Shown: positions 42,887-52,096, counted from the stretch's first letter. The stretch: 64,000 nucleotides of DNA from Caulobacter sp. BP25 (GCF_002737755.1 NZ_PEGH01000013.1:1-64000); one strand, 5' to 3'. Numbers and translations: made by a program. Notes: generated by a model from the sequence alone, not told the origin.

Positions 42887-44416
42887 GTGACGACGAGCGA
42901 CACCCTGGAAGCCAAACCCTTCGGCGGCCACAAACCCGCGCCCGCCACGCTGGACTTCCTGGCGACGCGCCACGGCCTGCTGATCGACGGCGTCTGGACC
43001 GAGAGCGCCAAGGGTGAGAGGATCGAGACAGTCGATCCGGCGACAGGGCTCGTCATCGCCTCCGTGGCGGCGGGCGACGCCAGCGATATCGACCGCGCGG
43101 TCGCCGCCGCGCGACGGGCGTTCGAAGGCGCCTGGGGCCGGACAACGGGCGCAGAGCGCTCGCGCCTTCTGACCAAGCTGGCCCAACTGATCGCGCGCGA
43201 CGCTGACCTGTTCTTCGAGCTTGAGATCCTGGACAACGGCATGCCCGCCGCCCTGTCGCGGATGATCGTCGACGGCGCTGTCGACTTGATCGACTACTAT
43301 GCCGGCGCCGCACGCCGGATCGAGGGCACCACCACCGCCTCGCCCGAGCACCTCGTCGCCTTCGGCGGCGAGGCCCTGACCTACACGACGCGTGAAGCCG
43401 TTGGCGTGGTTGGCCAGATCATCCCGTGGAACGTGCCGCTGTCGATGGCCTGCCTGAAGCTCGCGCCGGCCCTGGCGGCCGGCTGCGCCGTGGTGCTGAA
43501 GCCCGCCGAGGAAACGCCGCTGTCGACCCTGCACCTGGGCAAGCTGATTCAGGAGGCTGGCTTTCCCAACGGCGTGGTCAATGTCGTCAACGGTCGCGGC
43601 GAGACTGCGGGCGCGGCCCTCGTCGCCCATCCCGACGTCGACAAGATCGCCTTCACGGGCTCGACCGAGGTCGGCCGCCTGATCGTGCGCGAAGCCGCTA
43701 CGACGATGAAGAAGGTCTCGCTGGAGCTCGGCGGCAAGTCGCCAGTAGTGGTGTTCCCGGACGCCGACCTTGATCTGGCCGGTCCGGGCGTCGCCATGGC
43801 GACCTTCTTCCTGCAGGGCCAGAACTGCATGGCCGGCACCCGCATCTTCGTGCACGAGAAGATCCACGACGCCCTGGTCGAGCGCATCAAGGCCTTCGCT
43901 GGCGCGATGAAGGTCGGTCATGGCCTGGACCCGACCAATCAGTTCGGGCCGCTGATCTCGGCCGGCCATCGGGCCCGCGTCCTTCAGCGCATCGAGGAGG
44001 CGAAGGCGTCCGGGGCCGAGCTGGTCCTAGGCGGCGCGCCGCTGGACCGTCCTGGCTTCTTCGTGCCGCCGACCATCTTCACGCGCACCCGTCCGGACAT
44101 GAAGGTCTGGCGCGAGGAAATCTTCGGTCCAGTGATGTCGATCCAGACCTTCGGCGACGAGGACCTCGACGCCTTGGCCCGCCGGGTCAACGACAGCCCA
44201 TTCGGCCTGTCGGGCAGCGTCTGGACCCGCGACCTCTCCACCGCACACCGCATGGCCGCCCGCATCCGCTCGGGCCACGTCTCGATCAACTGCCACGGCG
44301 CCGTGGCCTCGAACATTCCGTTCGGCGGCTACAAGGAGTCCGGCTGGGGCCGCGAGTTCGGCCGCGAGGGCCTGGACCTCTATCTCGAAACCAAGGCCGT
44401 CACGGCCCGTCTCTGA
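42887..44416 (+). CDS. NAD(P)-dependent aldehyde dehydrogenase (1)
   Basis: The 509-residue protein is a standard ALDH: IIPWNVPLSMACLKLAPALAAG (NAD-binding Asn), FTGSTEVGRLI, LELGGKSPVVVF (catalytic Glu) and FFLQGQNCMAGTR (catalytic Cys). The chosen start is GTG 42887, nine bases after AAAGGA; TTG 42869 is the alternative. It oxidises an aldehyde intermediate to the acid. A second ALDH follows 30 bp downstream, so the unit makes two different ALDHs. Confidence 0.92.
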   Translation: MTTSDTLEAKPFGGHKPAPATLDFLATRHGLLIDGVWTESAKGERIETVDPATGLVIASVAAGDASDIDRAVAAARRAFEGAWGRTTGAERSRLLTKLAQLIARDADLFFELEILDNGMPAALSRMIVDGAVDLIDYYAGAARRIEGTTTASPEHLVAFGGEALTYTTREAVGVVGQIIPWNVPLSMACLKLAPALAAGCAVVLKPAEETPLSTLHLGKLIQEAGFPNGVVNVVNGRGETAGAALVAHPDVDKIAFTGSTEVGRLIVREAATTMKKVSLELGGKSPVVVFPDADLDLAGPGVAMATFFLQGQNCMAGTRIFVHEKIHDALVERIKAFAGAMKVGHGLDPTNQFGPLISAGHRARVLQRIEEAKASGAELVLGGAPLDRPGFFVPPTIFTRTRPDMKVWREEIFGPVMSIQTFGDEDLDALARRVNDSPFGLSGSVWTRDLSTAHRMAARIRSGHVSINCHGAVASNIPFGGYKESGWGREFGREGLDLYLETKAVTARL

Positions 44417-44445
44417 ACCCCTTTCTCACGCACGGAGATCCTGCG

Positions 44446-45957
44446 GTGACCGACATCCTCGAAGCCGTCCGCCCCGCCAGCGCCCGCGCCCAGGCGCTGC
44501 TGGCGTCGCCCCAGACCTTCGGCCTGCTGATCGACGGTCAGTGGATCCAGGGCAAGGCCGGCTCCACCCTGCCCTCGCTGGATCCGGCCACAGGCCAGGT
44601 TCTGGCCAATATCGTCGACGCCGGACCCCAGGACGTGGACGCCGCCGTGGCGGCCGCTCGCCGCGCCTTCAACGGTTGGGCCAGCCTGGTCCCCGGCCAA
44701 CGCGCCGCGATCCTGTGGCGGATCGCCGACCTGATCGAAGCCAATATCGACGAGCTGGCCGAGCTTGAGACCCTCGACCAAGGCAAGGCGCTGTATGTCG
44801 GTCGCTGGGCCGAGATCCCCGGCGCGGTAGCCCAATTCCGTTACTTCGCGGGCCAGGCCATGGCGATCGAGGGGCGCACCATCACGACCTCGGTCATGTA
44901 TCAGCCCGCCGGCAAGGAAGTCTCGGCGTGGACCCTGCGCGAGCCGGTGGGCGTGGTCGCCGCCATCGTGCCCTGGAACTCGCCGCTGGTGCTGACGGCC
45001 ATGAAGCTGGCCCCCGCCCTCGCCGCCGGCTGCACAGTAGTGCTGAAGCCCGCCGAGGACACCTCGTTGACGGCCCTGCGCCTGGGCGAGCTGATGCAGG
45101 AGGCCGGCCTGCCGCCGGGCGTGCTGAACATCGTCACCGGCCGGGGCGCGACCTGCGGCTCCATGCTCGCGGCCCACAAGGGCGTCGACAAGGTCGCCTT
45201 CACCGGGTCCACGGCCACGGGCCGGGCGATCCTCGACGCCTCCAAGGGCAACCTCAAGCGCGTGACGCTGGAGCTGGGCGGCAAGTCGCCGGTGATCGTC
45301 CTGGACGACGCCGACCTCGATCTCGCCATCCCCGGCGTAGCCAACGCGATCTTCTTCAACGGCGGCCAGGTCTGCGTCGCCGGCTCGCGCGCCTATGTCC
45401 ACGCCTCGATCTACGACAAGGTGCTGGAAGGCCTCGCCGCCCAAGCTAACAGCATCCAGCTGGGCCACGGCCTGAACCCTGGCAGCCATATGGGTCCGCT
45501 GGTCTCGTTGAAGCAGGCCGAGCGGGTCGAGGGCTTTGTCCAGCGCGCCCGCGCCGGCGGGGCGTCGATCGTCGCCGGCGGCGAGCGCCTGGGCGCCTAT
45601 GGCACCTTCATGACCCCTACCGTGGTCGCCGAGGTCAAGCCGTCGATGGAGATCGTCCGCGAGGAGGTGTTCGGTCCGGTGCTGGCCGTCCAGCGCTTCG
45701 ACGACGTCAACGACGTGATCGCCCAGGCCAATGACAGCGACTATGGCCTCGCCGCCAGCCTTTGGACGACCTCGCTCTCGCACGCCCACCGCCTGTCGCG
45801 CCGTATCCAGGCCGGCACCGTCTGGATCAACACCCACTCGATGTACGATTGCAGCCTGCCGATCGGCGGGGTGAAGCAATCGGGCTACGGCCGCGACAGC
45901 GGCCTGGCGGCACTGGACAACTATCTGGAATGGAAGACGGTCTGCGCGGTCGTCTGA
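44446..45957 (+). CDS. NAD(P)-dependent aldehyde dehydrogenase (2)
   Basis: The 503-residue ALDH has IVPWNSPLVLTAMKLAPALAAG, FTGSTATGRAIL, LELGGKSPVIVL and FNGGQVCVAGSR with the catalytic Cys. GTG 44446 follows CGGAGATCC and is the only suitable start. Sequence style resembles phenylacetaldehyde or betaine-aldehyde dehydrogenases. It ends in a bidirectional terminator. Confidence 0.92.
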   Translation: MTDILEAVRPASARAQALLASPQTFGLLIDGQWIQGKAGSTLPSLDPATGQVLANIVDAGPQDVDAAVAAARRAFNGWASLVPGQRAAILWRIADLIEANIDELAELETLDQGKALYVGRWAEIPGAVAQFRYFAGQAMAIEGRTITTSVMYQPAGKEVSAWTLREPVGVVAAIVPWNSPLVLTAMKLAPALAAGCTVVLKPAEDTSLTALRLGELMQEAGLPPGVLNIVTGRGATCGSMLAAHKGVDKVAFTGSTATGRAILDASKGNLKRVTLELGGKSPVIVLDDADLDLAIPGVANAIFFNGGQVCVAGSRAYVHASIYDKVLEGLAAQANSIQLGHGLNPGSHMGPLVSLKQAERVEGFVQRARAGGASIVAGGERLGAYGTFMTPTVVAEVKPSMEIVREEVFGPVLAVQRFDDVNDVIAQANDSDYGLAASLWTTSLSHAHRLSRRIQAGTVWINTHSMYDCSLPIGGVKQSGYGRDSGLAALDNYLEWKTVCAVV

Positions 45958-45984
45958 CGGCGGCGCGATCATCTGGGAAGAAAG

Positions 45985-46016
45985 AAGGCCAGGCTCCGCG
46001 AGGAGCCTGGCCTTTT
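45985..46016. terminator. Bidirectional rho-independent terminator
   Basis: AAGGCCAGGCTCC pairs exactly with GGAGCCTGGCCTT around GCGA, followed by TT. It lies between the convergent ALDH 2 and GPH symporter genes. Confidence 0.92.
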
Positions 46017-46035
46017 CCTTGTCAGCCTAATCCTG

Positions 46036-47436
46036 TCAGCCTTGGGTCGGCTCAAGGTCCGCCGGCTTCAAGTGGTAGGCTCGGATCACCAGCAAGCTCA
46101 GCAACACGAACACCGCCGGAACCAGCGAGTAGTTGACCAGGATGCCCCGCAGCGCCGACGCGCCCTGCGCCACCGCCCCGCCGTGCGAGGCGTGGAAGCC
46201 GGCCGCCGAGAGCACGACGCCGCCCAGGAAGGGTCCGATCGCATAGGCCAGCTTCTCCGAAGCCGAGAACACGCCCGTCAGCGCGCCCTCGCTGGAGCGG
46301 CCATTGCGGACCCGGTCATAGACCACGGCGTCCGTCAGCATCGACTGGGCCATCAGGAAGAAGCCCGAGTTCAGCACGCCGATCAGGGGCGCGCGGACCA
46401 GCGCCAGTATCTGCTCGCTAGTCACATCGCCCAGCATCGGCAGATGCGCCACGACCGGACCGCCCGGCTTGGCCACGAACCAGGTGAAGGTCAGCAGGGC
46501 CCAGGCGAAGGCCGACAGGCTGAACACCGCCCGCTTACCGATCTTGCGCGACAACCAGACCCAAAGCGGCTGGCTCGCCACGGTGCCGGCGCACATCAGC
46601 AGGATGAACGGTATCAGCAGGGCCACATTGCCCAGCACGAACAGGAACATCAGAGCGACCGCGCCATAGCTCGCGGCCTGGCCGACGCTTTGGATGAAGA
46701 AGGCCGCCAGCAGCGTGCGGAAAGGCGGGTTGCTCCAGGCCGTGGTCATCTGAGCAAGGAAGGCTTGAGGCTCGCCGCTGGTGGGCGCGCGGAGCTTGCG
46801 CGCGACCAGCGCGGGCGTCAGCATCGAAACTAGGCAGACAACGCCGAAGATGGCGCCCATCGCGGTCCATCCCTTCGCGCCGCCGCCGGCCCAGCCGATC
46901 AGAGGCTGGGCGAAGCCGACGCCGGCCAGGACGCCGACCATGGTGAAGACCACGCGCCAGGCCAGGATCTTGGTCCGCTCGTGGGTGTCGGTCGTCATCT
47001 CTGACGCCAGCGCCATATAGGGCACCAGGAAGGCGCTATAGGCCGTCGAGGTCAGGGTGTAGATCACCGCGACATAGATCGCGGTCTTGACCTCCGTGGT
47101 GAAGGTCACGGGCAGGAACAGCGCGAAGAAGCCGAGTGCGGTCAGCGGAGCGCCGACCAGCAGGAACGGCGCCCGCCCCCACGAGGCCTTCTTGCGATCC
47201 GAGAACGAGCCGATCAGCGGGTCGCACAGGATGATCCAGAGCTTGGGAATGAGGATCGCCAGCCCCGCCAGCCAGGGCGAGACGCCCAGCATCGTGGTCA
47301 TGAACAGCGGCAGCAGCACCGTGGGGCTGTCGCGTACGATCTGGGCCCCCACCTGTCCGACGCCATACAACAACATGCGGCCCGCGCTGACGGCGGTGGT
47401 GGGTGGGCTTACGCCGCCCGAATGCGAATAGGTCAC
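46036..47436 (-). CDS. GPH-family (MelB-like) cation symporter
   Basis: The 466-residue protein has twelve hydrophobic helices. LLYGVGQVGAQIVRDSPTVLLPLF and KLWIILCDPLIGSFSDRKKASWGRAPFLL carry the family-typical D-P-x-x-G-x-x-S-D-R loop between TM2 and TM3. GTG 47436 follows GGGAG at six bases; upstream in-frame codons are not family-like. Relatives move sugars, glucuronides or other organic solutes with cations. It follows TonB receptor 3 on the same strand, so the two may form an outer- and inner-membrane import pair. Confidence 0.88.
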   Translation of the reverse strand: MTYSHSGGVSPPTTAVSAGRMLLYGVGQVGAQIVRDSPTVLLPLFMTTMLGVSPWLAGLAILIPKLWIILCDPLIGSFSDRKKASWGRAPFLLVGAPLTALGFFALFLPVTFTTEVKTAIYVAVIYTLTSTAYSAFLVPYMALASEMTTDTHERTKILAWRVVFTMVGVLAGVGFAQPLIGWAGGGAKGWTAMGAIFGVVCLVSMLTPALVARKLRAPTSGEPQAFLAQMTTAWSNPPFRTLLAAFFIQSVGQAASYGAVALMFLFVLGNVALLIPFILLMCAGTVASQPLWVWLSRKIGKRAVFSLSAFAWALLTFTWFVAKPGGPVVAHLPMLGDVTSEQILALVRAPLIGVLNSGFFLMAQSMLTDAVVYDRVRNGRSSEGALTGVFSASEKLAYAIGPFLGGVVLSAAGFHASHGGAVAQGASALRGILVNYSLVPAVFVLLSLLVIRAYHLKPADLEPTQG

Positions 47437-47516
47437 GCCAGTCTCCCTAATGGGCGGAAACAGAGTCGCGCCCAAGAGGCCTGAGCCTCCTGAGCGCGCA
47501 TGAAAAGGCAAGTCCA

Positions 47517-47542
47517 AAGGCCGCCGCCCCCGCCGCGGCCCC
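47517..47542 (-). terminator. Weak hairpin after TonB receptor 3
   Basis: On the minus strand GGCCGC can pair with GCGGCC and is followed by TTT, just past the receptor stop. The very GC-rich loop makes it uncertain; it may only attenuate read-through into the symporter gene. Confidence 0.3.
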
Positions 47543-47551
47543 AGGTCCTCG

Positions 47552-49735
47552 TCAATATTTGTAGCGAACCCGCAGGGTCCACTTGGCCGGATCGACCGCC
47601 TGGCACCAGTTGGCGACGCCGGCGATAAAGACCGCGCAAGAGTTGTAGTACTTCTCGTTGGTTACGTTCTTGCCCTCGACGCCCACCGACCAATGTTCGT
47701 CCGGCGAGGTCAGGGTGAGCGAGGTGTTGGCTTGGCCGTTGCCGTCGATCAGGCCAATCGCGCCATTCGTCGCTTCGGAGTACCAACGGCTGCGGAAAGC
47801 GTAGTCGGCCGCCAGGGTCAGCGCCCAGCCGTCGAACGCTGCGGGCTCGACCTTCCACGCCGCGCCCAGTTGCCCCTGCCACTTGGAGATCAACGGCAGC
47901 TCGGTCGCGCCAGCCTGGGCGGCGGAGGTGTTGGCGCCGAGCTCGTTATACTTGGCGTCGGTGTAGGCCAAGTTGGCGAACAGGTTCAGATTCCGCACCG
48001 GCGTGACCGCGAACTCGACCTCGACGCCCGAGATCGTCGCCTTTGCGGCGTTTTCGGTGATGTTTGAACCGTTGCGCAGCGCGCTTTGCTGCAGGTCGCT
48101 GATCTTCTGAGTGTAGGCGGCCAGGTTTAGCTTGCCGCGCCGATCCCAGAACTCAGCCTTGGCGCCAGCTTCGTAGGACCAGTTGTACTCAGGCTGATAG
48201 GGCGCGCCGTAAAGGGTCGGATTGGCGATCATCAAGCCGTTGAAGCTGCCCGAACGATAGCCACGCGAGATGACGCCATACAGCATCACGTCCTCGGCGG
48301 CCTGGTACTGAACGCTGACCTTCGGCGTCGCGGCCTTGGCGTCCTGATGGGTGCTAACGCGCGCCGCCGTCAGGGGGAACGAGAAGCCGTTCTGGATGAC
48401 GCCGTCGAAGTGCTTGTCGTCCTTGCCATAGCGCAGACCGCCGGTAACCGTCAGCTTGTCGGTCAGCTTGTAGTCGGCCTGGCCGTAGAGCGCGTAGCTC
48501 TTGCTGTCGATCCACATCGAGGTGGGCAGCAGGGCGAAGGCGGTGGCGCCAAAGATGCCGGGACCGAAGGTGTCTCGTAGCACCTGCTTGGCGTCTTCCT
48601 GGAAGTAGAAGGCGCCAACGATCCAGTTCAGGCGATCGCTCTCGCCCAGCGCCTGGAACTCCTGTGTAAACTGCTGGGACGTCGCGTTGGTCGCCCGCAG
48701 GAAGCCGGCCACGGGCGCCGTCGGATTGAACAGCAGCGCGCCGCCCGTGAAGTCCAGGGTCCAGTCATCGTCGAGCGTGTTGTAGGCGGTGATCGACTTG
48801 ACCTTGAATGCGCCGAAGTCATAGCCGACGTGGGCCGAAATCGAGCCGCGCGTGTTGTCGCCATCGCCGTTGACCGGGCTGAAGTACGCGCCGTAGCCGC
48901 CGCCGTTCAGGACCTTGCCGCCGTTGTCGACCGGCGTGAAGTGCTGGCCGTCGGATCCGGTCGTCTCATAGGTCGCCGACAGCTTGAAATCCCAGGGGCC
49001 GGCGTCGATTAGCCCCAAGGCGCCGTGAACGCCCCAACTGTAGCTGTTGCCGATACGGGCGCCGGTGACGCTGTGCTTCTGCCAACCGCCCTGCGAGCCA
49101 TACATAGCCGAGAAGGCGCCAGCCCAGTGATCCGAGATCGGCGCGCCGGCCGTTATCTTGACCTGCTCCTTCTCGTAGCTGCCCACCGCGCCCTCGGCGG
49201 TGAGCCAGCTCTTCCCGTCCGGCTGTCGCGTGACGAACTTGACCGCGCCGGTCATGGAGTTACGGCCGTACAGCGTCCCTTGCGGCCCGCGCAGTACCTC
49301 GATCCGTTCGATGTCGGCCAGGCTGAAGTTCGCGGCCGACAGACGCGACTGGTAGACGTCATCGATGTAGAGGCCGACGGGCGACTCCGAGGTGACGATG
49401 CCGCCAGTCAGGTCCTGGGCACCGCGCAAGGCGATGGCCAAGGCCGACGGCGAGGCAGTCACCTGCTTGATGAACAGGCTGGGCACGGCGCGGCCGAGGT
49501 TTTCCACCTGGGCGATCTGCTGCTGGGCCAATTGCTCCCCGCCCAACGCGGAAACCGCGACCGGCGTCTTCTGCAGGTTCTGCTCGCGGCGCTGCGCGGT
49601 GATCACGAGATCTGGCAGCGCCCAAGACTCCGCGCCGTTGGCCGGTTGACTGGGAGACGCCTGCGCCGGCTCCGCGGCCCATGCCGCCGGCGCCAAGAGG
49701 GTTAAGGCTGACGCTAGAGGAAGTGCACGACGCAT
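47552..49735 (-). CDS. TonB-dependent outer-membrane receptor (3)
   Basis: The 727-residue protein has a signal peptide (LTLLAPAAWAAEP), a plug with LPDLVITAQRREQNLQKTPVAVS and RIEVLRGPQGTLYGRNSMTG, and a barrel ending in ARWTLRVRYKY-like sequence with a terminal aromatic residue. It resembles receptor 1 more than receptor 2 in the plug. Motif 2 site D lies 79 bp upstream, and the gene is divergent from the IclR regulator across a 484-bp control region. Confidence 0.95.
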   Translation of the reverse strand: MRRALPLASALTLLAPAAWAAEPAQASPSQPANGAESWALPDLVITAQRREQNLQKTPVAVSALGGEQLAQQQIAQVENLGRAVPSLFIKQVTASPSALAIALRGAQDLTGGIVTSESPVGLYIDDVYQSRLSAANFSLADIERIEVLRGPQGTLYGRNSMTGAVKFVTRQPDGKSWLTAEGAVGSYEKEQVKITAGAPISDHWAGAFSAMYGSQGGWQKHSVTGARIGNSYSWGVHGALGLIDAGPWDFKLSATYETTGSDGQHFTPVDNGGKVLNGGGYGAYFSPVNGDGDNTRGSISAHVGYDFGAFKVKSITAYNTLDDDWTLDFTGGALLFNPTAPVAGFLRATNATSQQFTQEFQALGESDRLNWIVGAFYFQEDAKQVLRDTFGPGIFGATAFALLPTSMWIDSKSYALYGQADYKLTDKLTVTGGLRYGKDDKHFDGVIQNGFSFPLTAARVSTHQDAKAATPKVSVQYQAAEDVMLYGVISRGYRSGSFNGLMIANPTLYGAPYQPEYNWSYEAGAKAEFWDRRGKLNLAAYTQKISDLQQSALRNGSNITENAAKATISGVEVEFAVTPVRNLNLFANLAYTDAKYNELGANTSAAQAGATELPLISKWQGQLGAAWKVEPAAFDGWALTLAADYAFRSRWYSEATNGAIGLIDGNGQANTSLTLTSPDEHWSVGVEGKNVTNEKYYNSCAVFIAGVANWCQAVDPAKWTLRVRYKY

Positions 49736-49813
49736 GAAGATCTCCGCGCGCTCGGTTAATGTCGCGCCACTCTTCGCGAGGCCGTGAAGCTCATGTGGCG
49801 GGCAGCCACGCCC

Positions 49814-49830
49814 TATCCGATAGGCGAGAA
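49814..49830. promoter_or_regulatory. Motif 2 palindrome (site D)
   Basis: The site reads TATCCG-ATAGG-CGAGAA, 79 bp upstream of TonB receptor 3. It shares a 14-of-16 base core with site E. Confidence 0.6.
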
Positions 49831-49927
49831 GCTAGGCCTCGCCGCGCCCATCGGAGCCGCCTAAACCGCCGCGTCGGCAGGTCTGGGCGACGCCTATGAG
49901 GCGAAGACAGCGCCCAAGGGCCGGCGT

Positions 49928-49944
49928 CTTTCGCCAGCCGGATA
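49928..49944. promoter_or_regulatory. Motif 2 palindrome (site F)
   Basis: The site reads CTTTCG-CCAGC-CGGATA. The right half is exact. It lies 276 bp upstream of the IclR start and 193 bp upstream of TonB receptor 3. Confidence 0.5.
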
Positions 49945-50067
49945 GGCGGCGGGAAAGTCTTGACCTTTATCAAGCCCTTGACTGGTCGCGGGACGTTTCG
50001 AATGGCCTCGAGACGATCCGATAGTCGTTCATCTCAGCGCCCGCCCAGCGAGAACAGCGAGCACTGT

Positions 50068-50084
50068 TTATCCACCAAGCGGAT
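50068..50084. promoter_or_regulatory. Motif 2 palindrome (site G, best match)
   Basis: The site reads TATCCA-CCAAG-CGGATA, matching 11 of 12 half-site positions. It lies 136 bp upstream of the IclR regulator start. Confidence 0.7.
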
Positions 50085-50219
50085 AGTCATAAGCTTGCGT
50101 TTGAGGCGCCGGCGCCGAGGCCTTGCGCATGTTCGGCTGAGTGATCACGGTGTGGATAAGAAGCGGCCAGAAGGCCGCCACGCGGACATATGCTCGCGGA
50201 TATCAAGAGGAGGTGACGC

Positions 50220-51017
50220 ATGGAACGTGGAGTTCCCATTCGTTCGATCAGCCGTTGCATGTCGGTGCTTCAGGCGATCAATCGTCACGGCTCTCTGTCG
50301 CTGATGGAGATCGCCCAGGCGGCAAAGGTGCCCTACCCCACGGCTTGCCGCATCGTGCAGACCCTGCTGCACGAGGGCTTTATCGAACGGGAGCCGGACC
50401 GAAAACGCTATCGGCCGACCGTCCTGGTGCTATCGCTGGCCAACGGCTTCCAGGTTCACGACCGCCTGATCCAGGCCTCGCGTCGCTACATCGTCGACCT
50501 GACCTACAAGCACAATTGGCCGCTGTCGGTCGTGACCCGCGTCGGCCAAACGATGGTGGTGCGTGACTCCACCCACGCCCTCACCTCCCGGACATTCTCC
50601 AACTACTACCCGGGCTTCACCCTGCCGATCCTGGAGTGCGCTTCGGGTCGGGCCTACATCGCCCATGCGGGCGGCGAGGAGCGGGAGACGATCCTGAACG
50701 GCGTGCGCACCCTGCCCGGCGCCACCGATCCTCAGACCCTGACGCTTTTCGAGAGCGAAGTGGTCCTGAACGAAATCCGGCGCGACGGCTACGCCACCAA
50801 GGGACGCAACTTCCACAACGCCACGCCGGGACGGACAGCGTCCATCGCCGTGCCGATCTTCGATCAAGACGAGTTGGTCGGCGCCCTGACGATGGTGTTC
50901 TTCGCCTCGGCGATGAAAATGTCCGAAGCCGTCGACCGCTACGTCCCCGATATGAAGGCGGCCGCGGAACGGATCGGCCTGGACCTTGCATCCGGCATGC
51001 ACCGCATCGCGGCCTAA
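50220..51017 (+). CDS. IclR-family transcriptional regulator
   Basis: The 265-residue protein has the IclR plan: an N-terminal winged helix-turn-helix (about 5-70; SISRCMSVLQAINRHGSLSLMEIA, then PYPTACRIVQTLLHEGFIE) and a C-terminal effector domain (RRYIVDLTYKHNWPLSVVTR to the end). It recalls MhpR/PcaR-type regulators of aromatic catabolism. It is the only regulator in the window. Three or four motif 2 palindromes lie just upstream, and the same motif precedes most right-half units 70-140 bp before the start codon, so it is the prime candidate for binding it, probably as an activator. Confidence 0.93.
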   Translation: MERGVPIRSISRCMSVLQAINRHGSLSLMEIAQAAKVPYPTACRIVQTLLHEGFIEREPDRKRYRPTVLVLSLANGFQVHDRLIQASRRYIVDLTYKHNWPLSVVTRVGQTMVVRDSTHALTSRTFSNYYPGFTLPILECASGRAYIAHAGGEERETILNGVRTLPGATDPQTLTLFESEVVLNEIRRDGYATKGRNFHNATPGRTASIAVPIFDQDELVGALTMVFFASAMKMSEAVDRYVPDMKAAAERIGLDLASGMHRIAA

Positions 51018-51041
51018 AATTCTATCAAGCCGAAGACAAAG

Positions 51042-51072
51042 AAGCCCCGGACCGATGGTCCGGGGCTTTTTC
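51042..51072. terminator. Bidirectional rho-independent terminator
   Basis: AAGCCCCGGACC pairs exactly with GGTCCGGGGCTT around GAT, followed by TTT, between the convergent IclR and PuuE-type genes. Confidence 0.92.
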
Positions 51073-51105
51073 GTCGTGGTCGGTTCTTTGTCTTCTGGAA
51101 GCGCC

Positions 51106-52020
51106 CTAGCGAACCTGACCCGGGATATGGCTCTCGTGGTTCTGCAGGTACCAGTCGGCGATCTCCTCCCGGGTCGCCCACCAGACGCCCGGCAGGGATT
51201 GGGCGTGGGCGATGAACTCGCGAAGGGCGCGGATGCGATGCGCCCGGCCCGAGACGTGCGGGTGGAGGCCAACGTTCATGATCCGCGCGGTCTTGGCCCC
51301 CTCGGCATAGAGGACATCGAGCTCTTCGATCAGGGCGTCGCGGAACTCGTCGGTCGTGTAGTTCTTGCGGGTGATGAAGGTGAAGTCGTTGATCTCGTTC
51401 GAGTAGGGCACCGACACGATCGGGCCGTTCTCGGTGCGGATCATGAACGGCTGATCGTCGTTCATGATGTCGCAATAGAACTTGCAGCCCTGCTCGGCCA
51501 GGACGCTGGCGGTGTTGAGCGTGCTGCGCAGGCTGGACGACAGCCAGCCGGCCGACTTGCGGCCCGTGTACGTCTCGAACTGGGCCAGGGTGCGCAGAAC
51601 GAGATCTCGCTCGGCTTGCGGGTCCTTGGCGAAGTTGGTCAGCAGCTCGCCTTGCTCCCAGTTGTGGGCCAGCAGTTCCCAGCCGCGTTCAAGCACGGCG
51701 TCGGTCATAGCCTTGCGGCGCTCGAAGGTGACGGCGTTGGTCGTGCACGAGGCCTTGGCGCCCATCTCGTCGAACAGCTCGAACAGACGCCAGATGCCGA
51801 CGCGCTGGCCGTATTCGCGCCAGGTGAAGTTCGGGAAGTCGGGCGTGTCGCCCGGCAGGACGTCGGGCAGGATCGCCGGACCGCCGGCGTAGTAGGGCTT
51901 ATCCGTCGGCTTGGTCAGGTCCCAGGTCTCGAGGTTGAACGTCAGGACCAGGGCCACCCGCGCGTCGTTCGGCCAGGTCAGGCGGCCGCGCTGCGGAAGC
52001 GGTACGTAATCATATTCCAT
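51106..52020 (-). CDS. PuuE-type NodB-fold amidohydrolase (copy d)
   Basis: The 304-residue protein has VLTFNLETWDLTK at motif 1, NFTWREYGQRVGIWRLFELFDEMG as the PuuE-group stretch and WELLAHNWEQGELL at motif 2, with His but no second His nearby. ATG 52020 lies eight bases after GGGGA. It follows the arylmalonate-decarboxylase-like gene on the minus strand. A ring amide or imide hydrolase is the likely type; it differs most from copy b and keeps the glutamate at motif 1. Confidence 0.85.
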   Translation of the reverse strand: MEYDYVPLPQRGRLTWPNDARVALVLTFNLETWDLTKPTDKPYYAGGPAILPDVLPGDTPDFPNFTWREYGQRVGIWRLFELFDEMGAKASCTTNAVTFERRKAMTDAVLERGWELLAHNWEQGELLTNFAKDPQAERDLVLRTLAQFETYTGRKSAGWLSSSLRSTLNTASVLAEQGCKFYCDIMNDDQPFMIRTENGPIVSVPYSNEINDFTFITRKNYTTDEFRDALIEELDVLYAEGAKTARIMNVGLHPHVSGRAHRIRALREFIAHAQSLPGVWWATREEIADWYLQNHESHIPGQVR

Positions 52021-52096
52021 CTTCAACGTCCCCGATCGGGCCGACACGCCCGGCAATGGCGGAGGACGGGCTTACCGCCCGCCCTCCGGACGAACT

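Larger units (their letters stand above)
49736..50219. other. Control region of 484 bp between TonB receptor 3 and the IclR regulator
   Basis: No coding sequence is convincing here. It contains motif 2 sites at 49814-49830, 49928-49944 and 50068-50084, a weaker copy at 50015-50031 (GATCCG-ATAGT-CGTTCA), and a strong Shine-Dalgarno (AAGAGGAGGTG) for the IclR gene. The density of palindromes suggests autoregulation and divergent control. Confidence 0.65.

Noticed and set aside
44380..45972. 530-codon minus-strand frame opposite ALDH 2
   Set aside because: This is an antisense shadow; the plus strand has complete ALDH catalytic motifs.
49960..50304. Open frame of 114 codons in front of the IclR gene
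   Set aside because: It overlaps the palindromes and the strong ribosome-binding site of the IclR gene in another frame, and its sequence is Arg/Ser-rich without family features.
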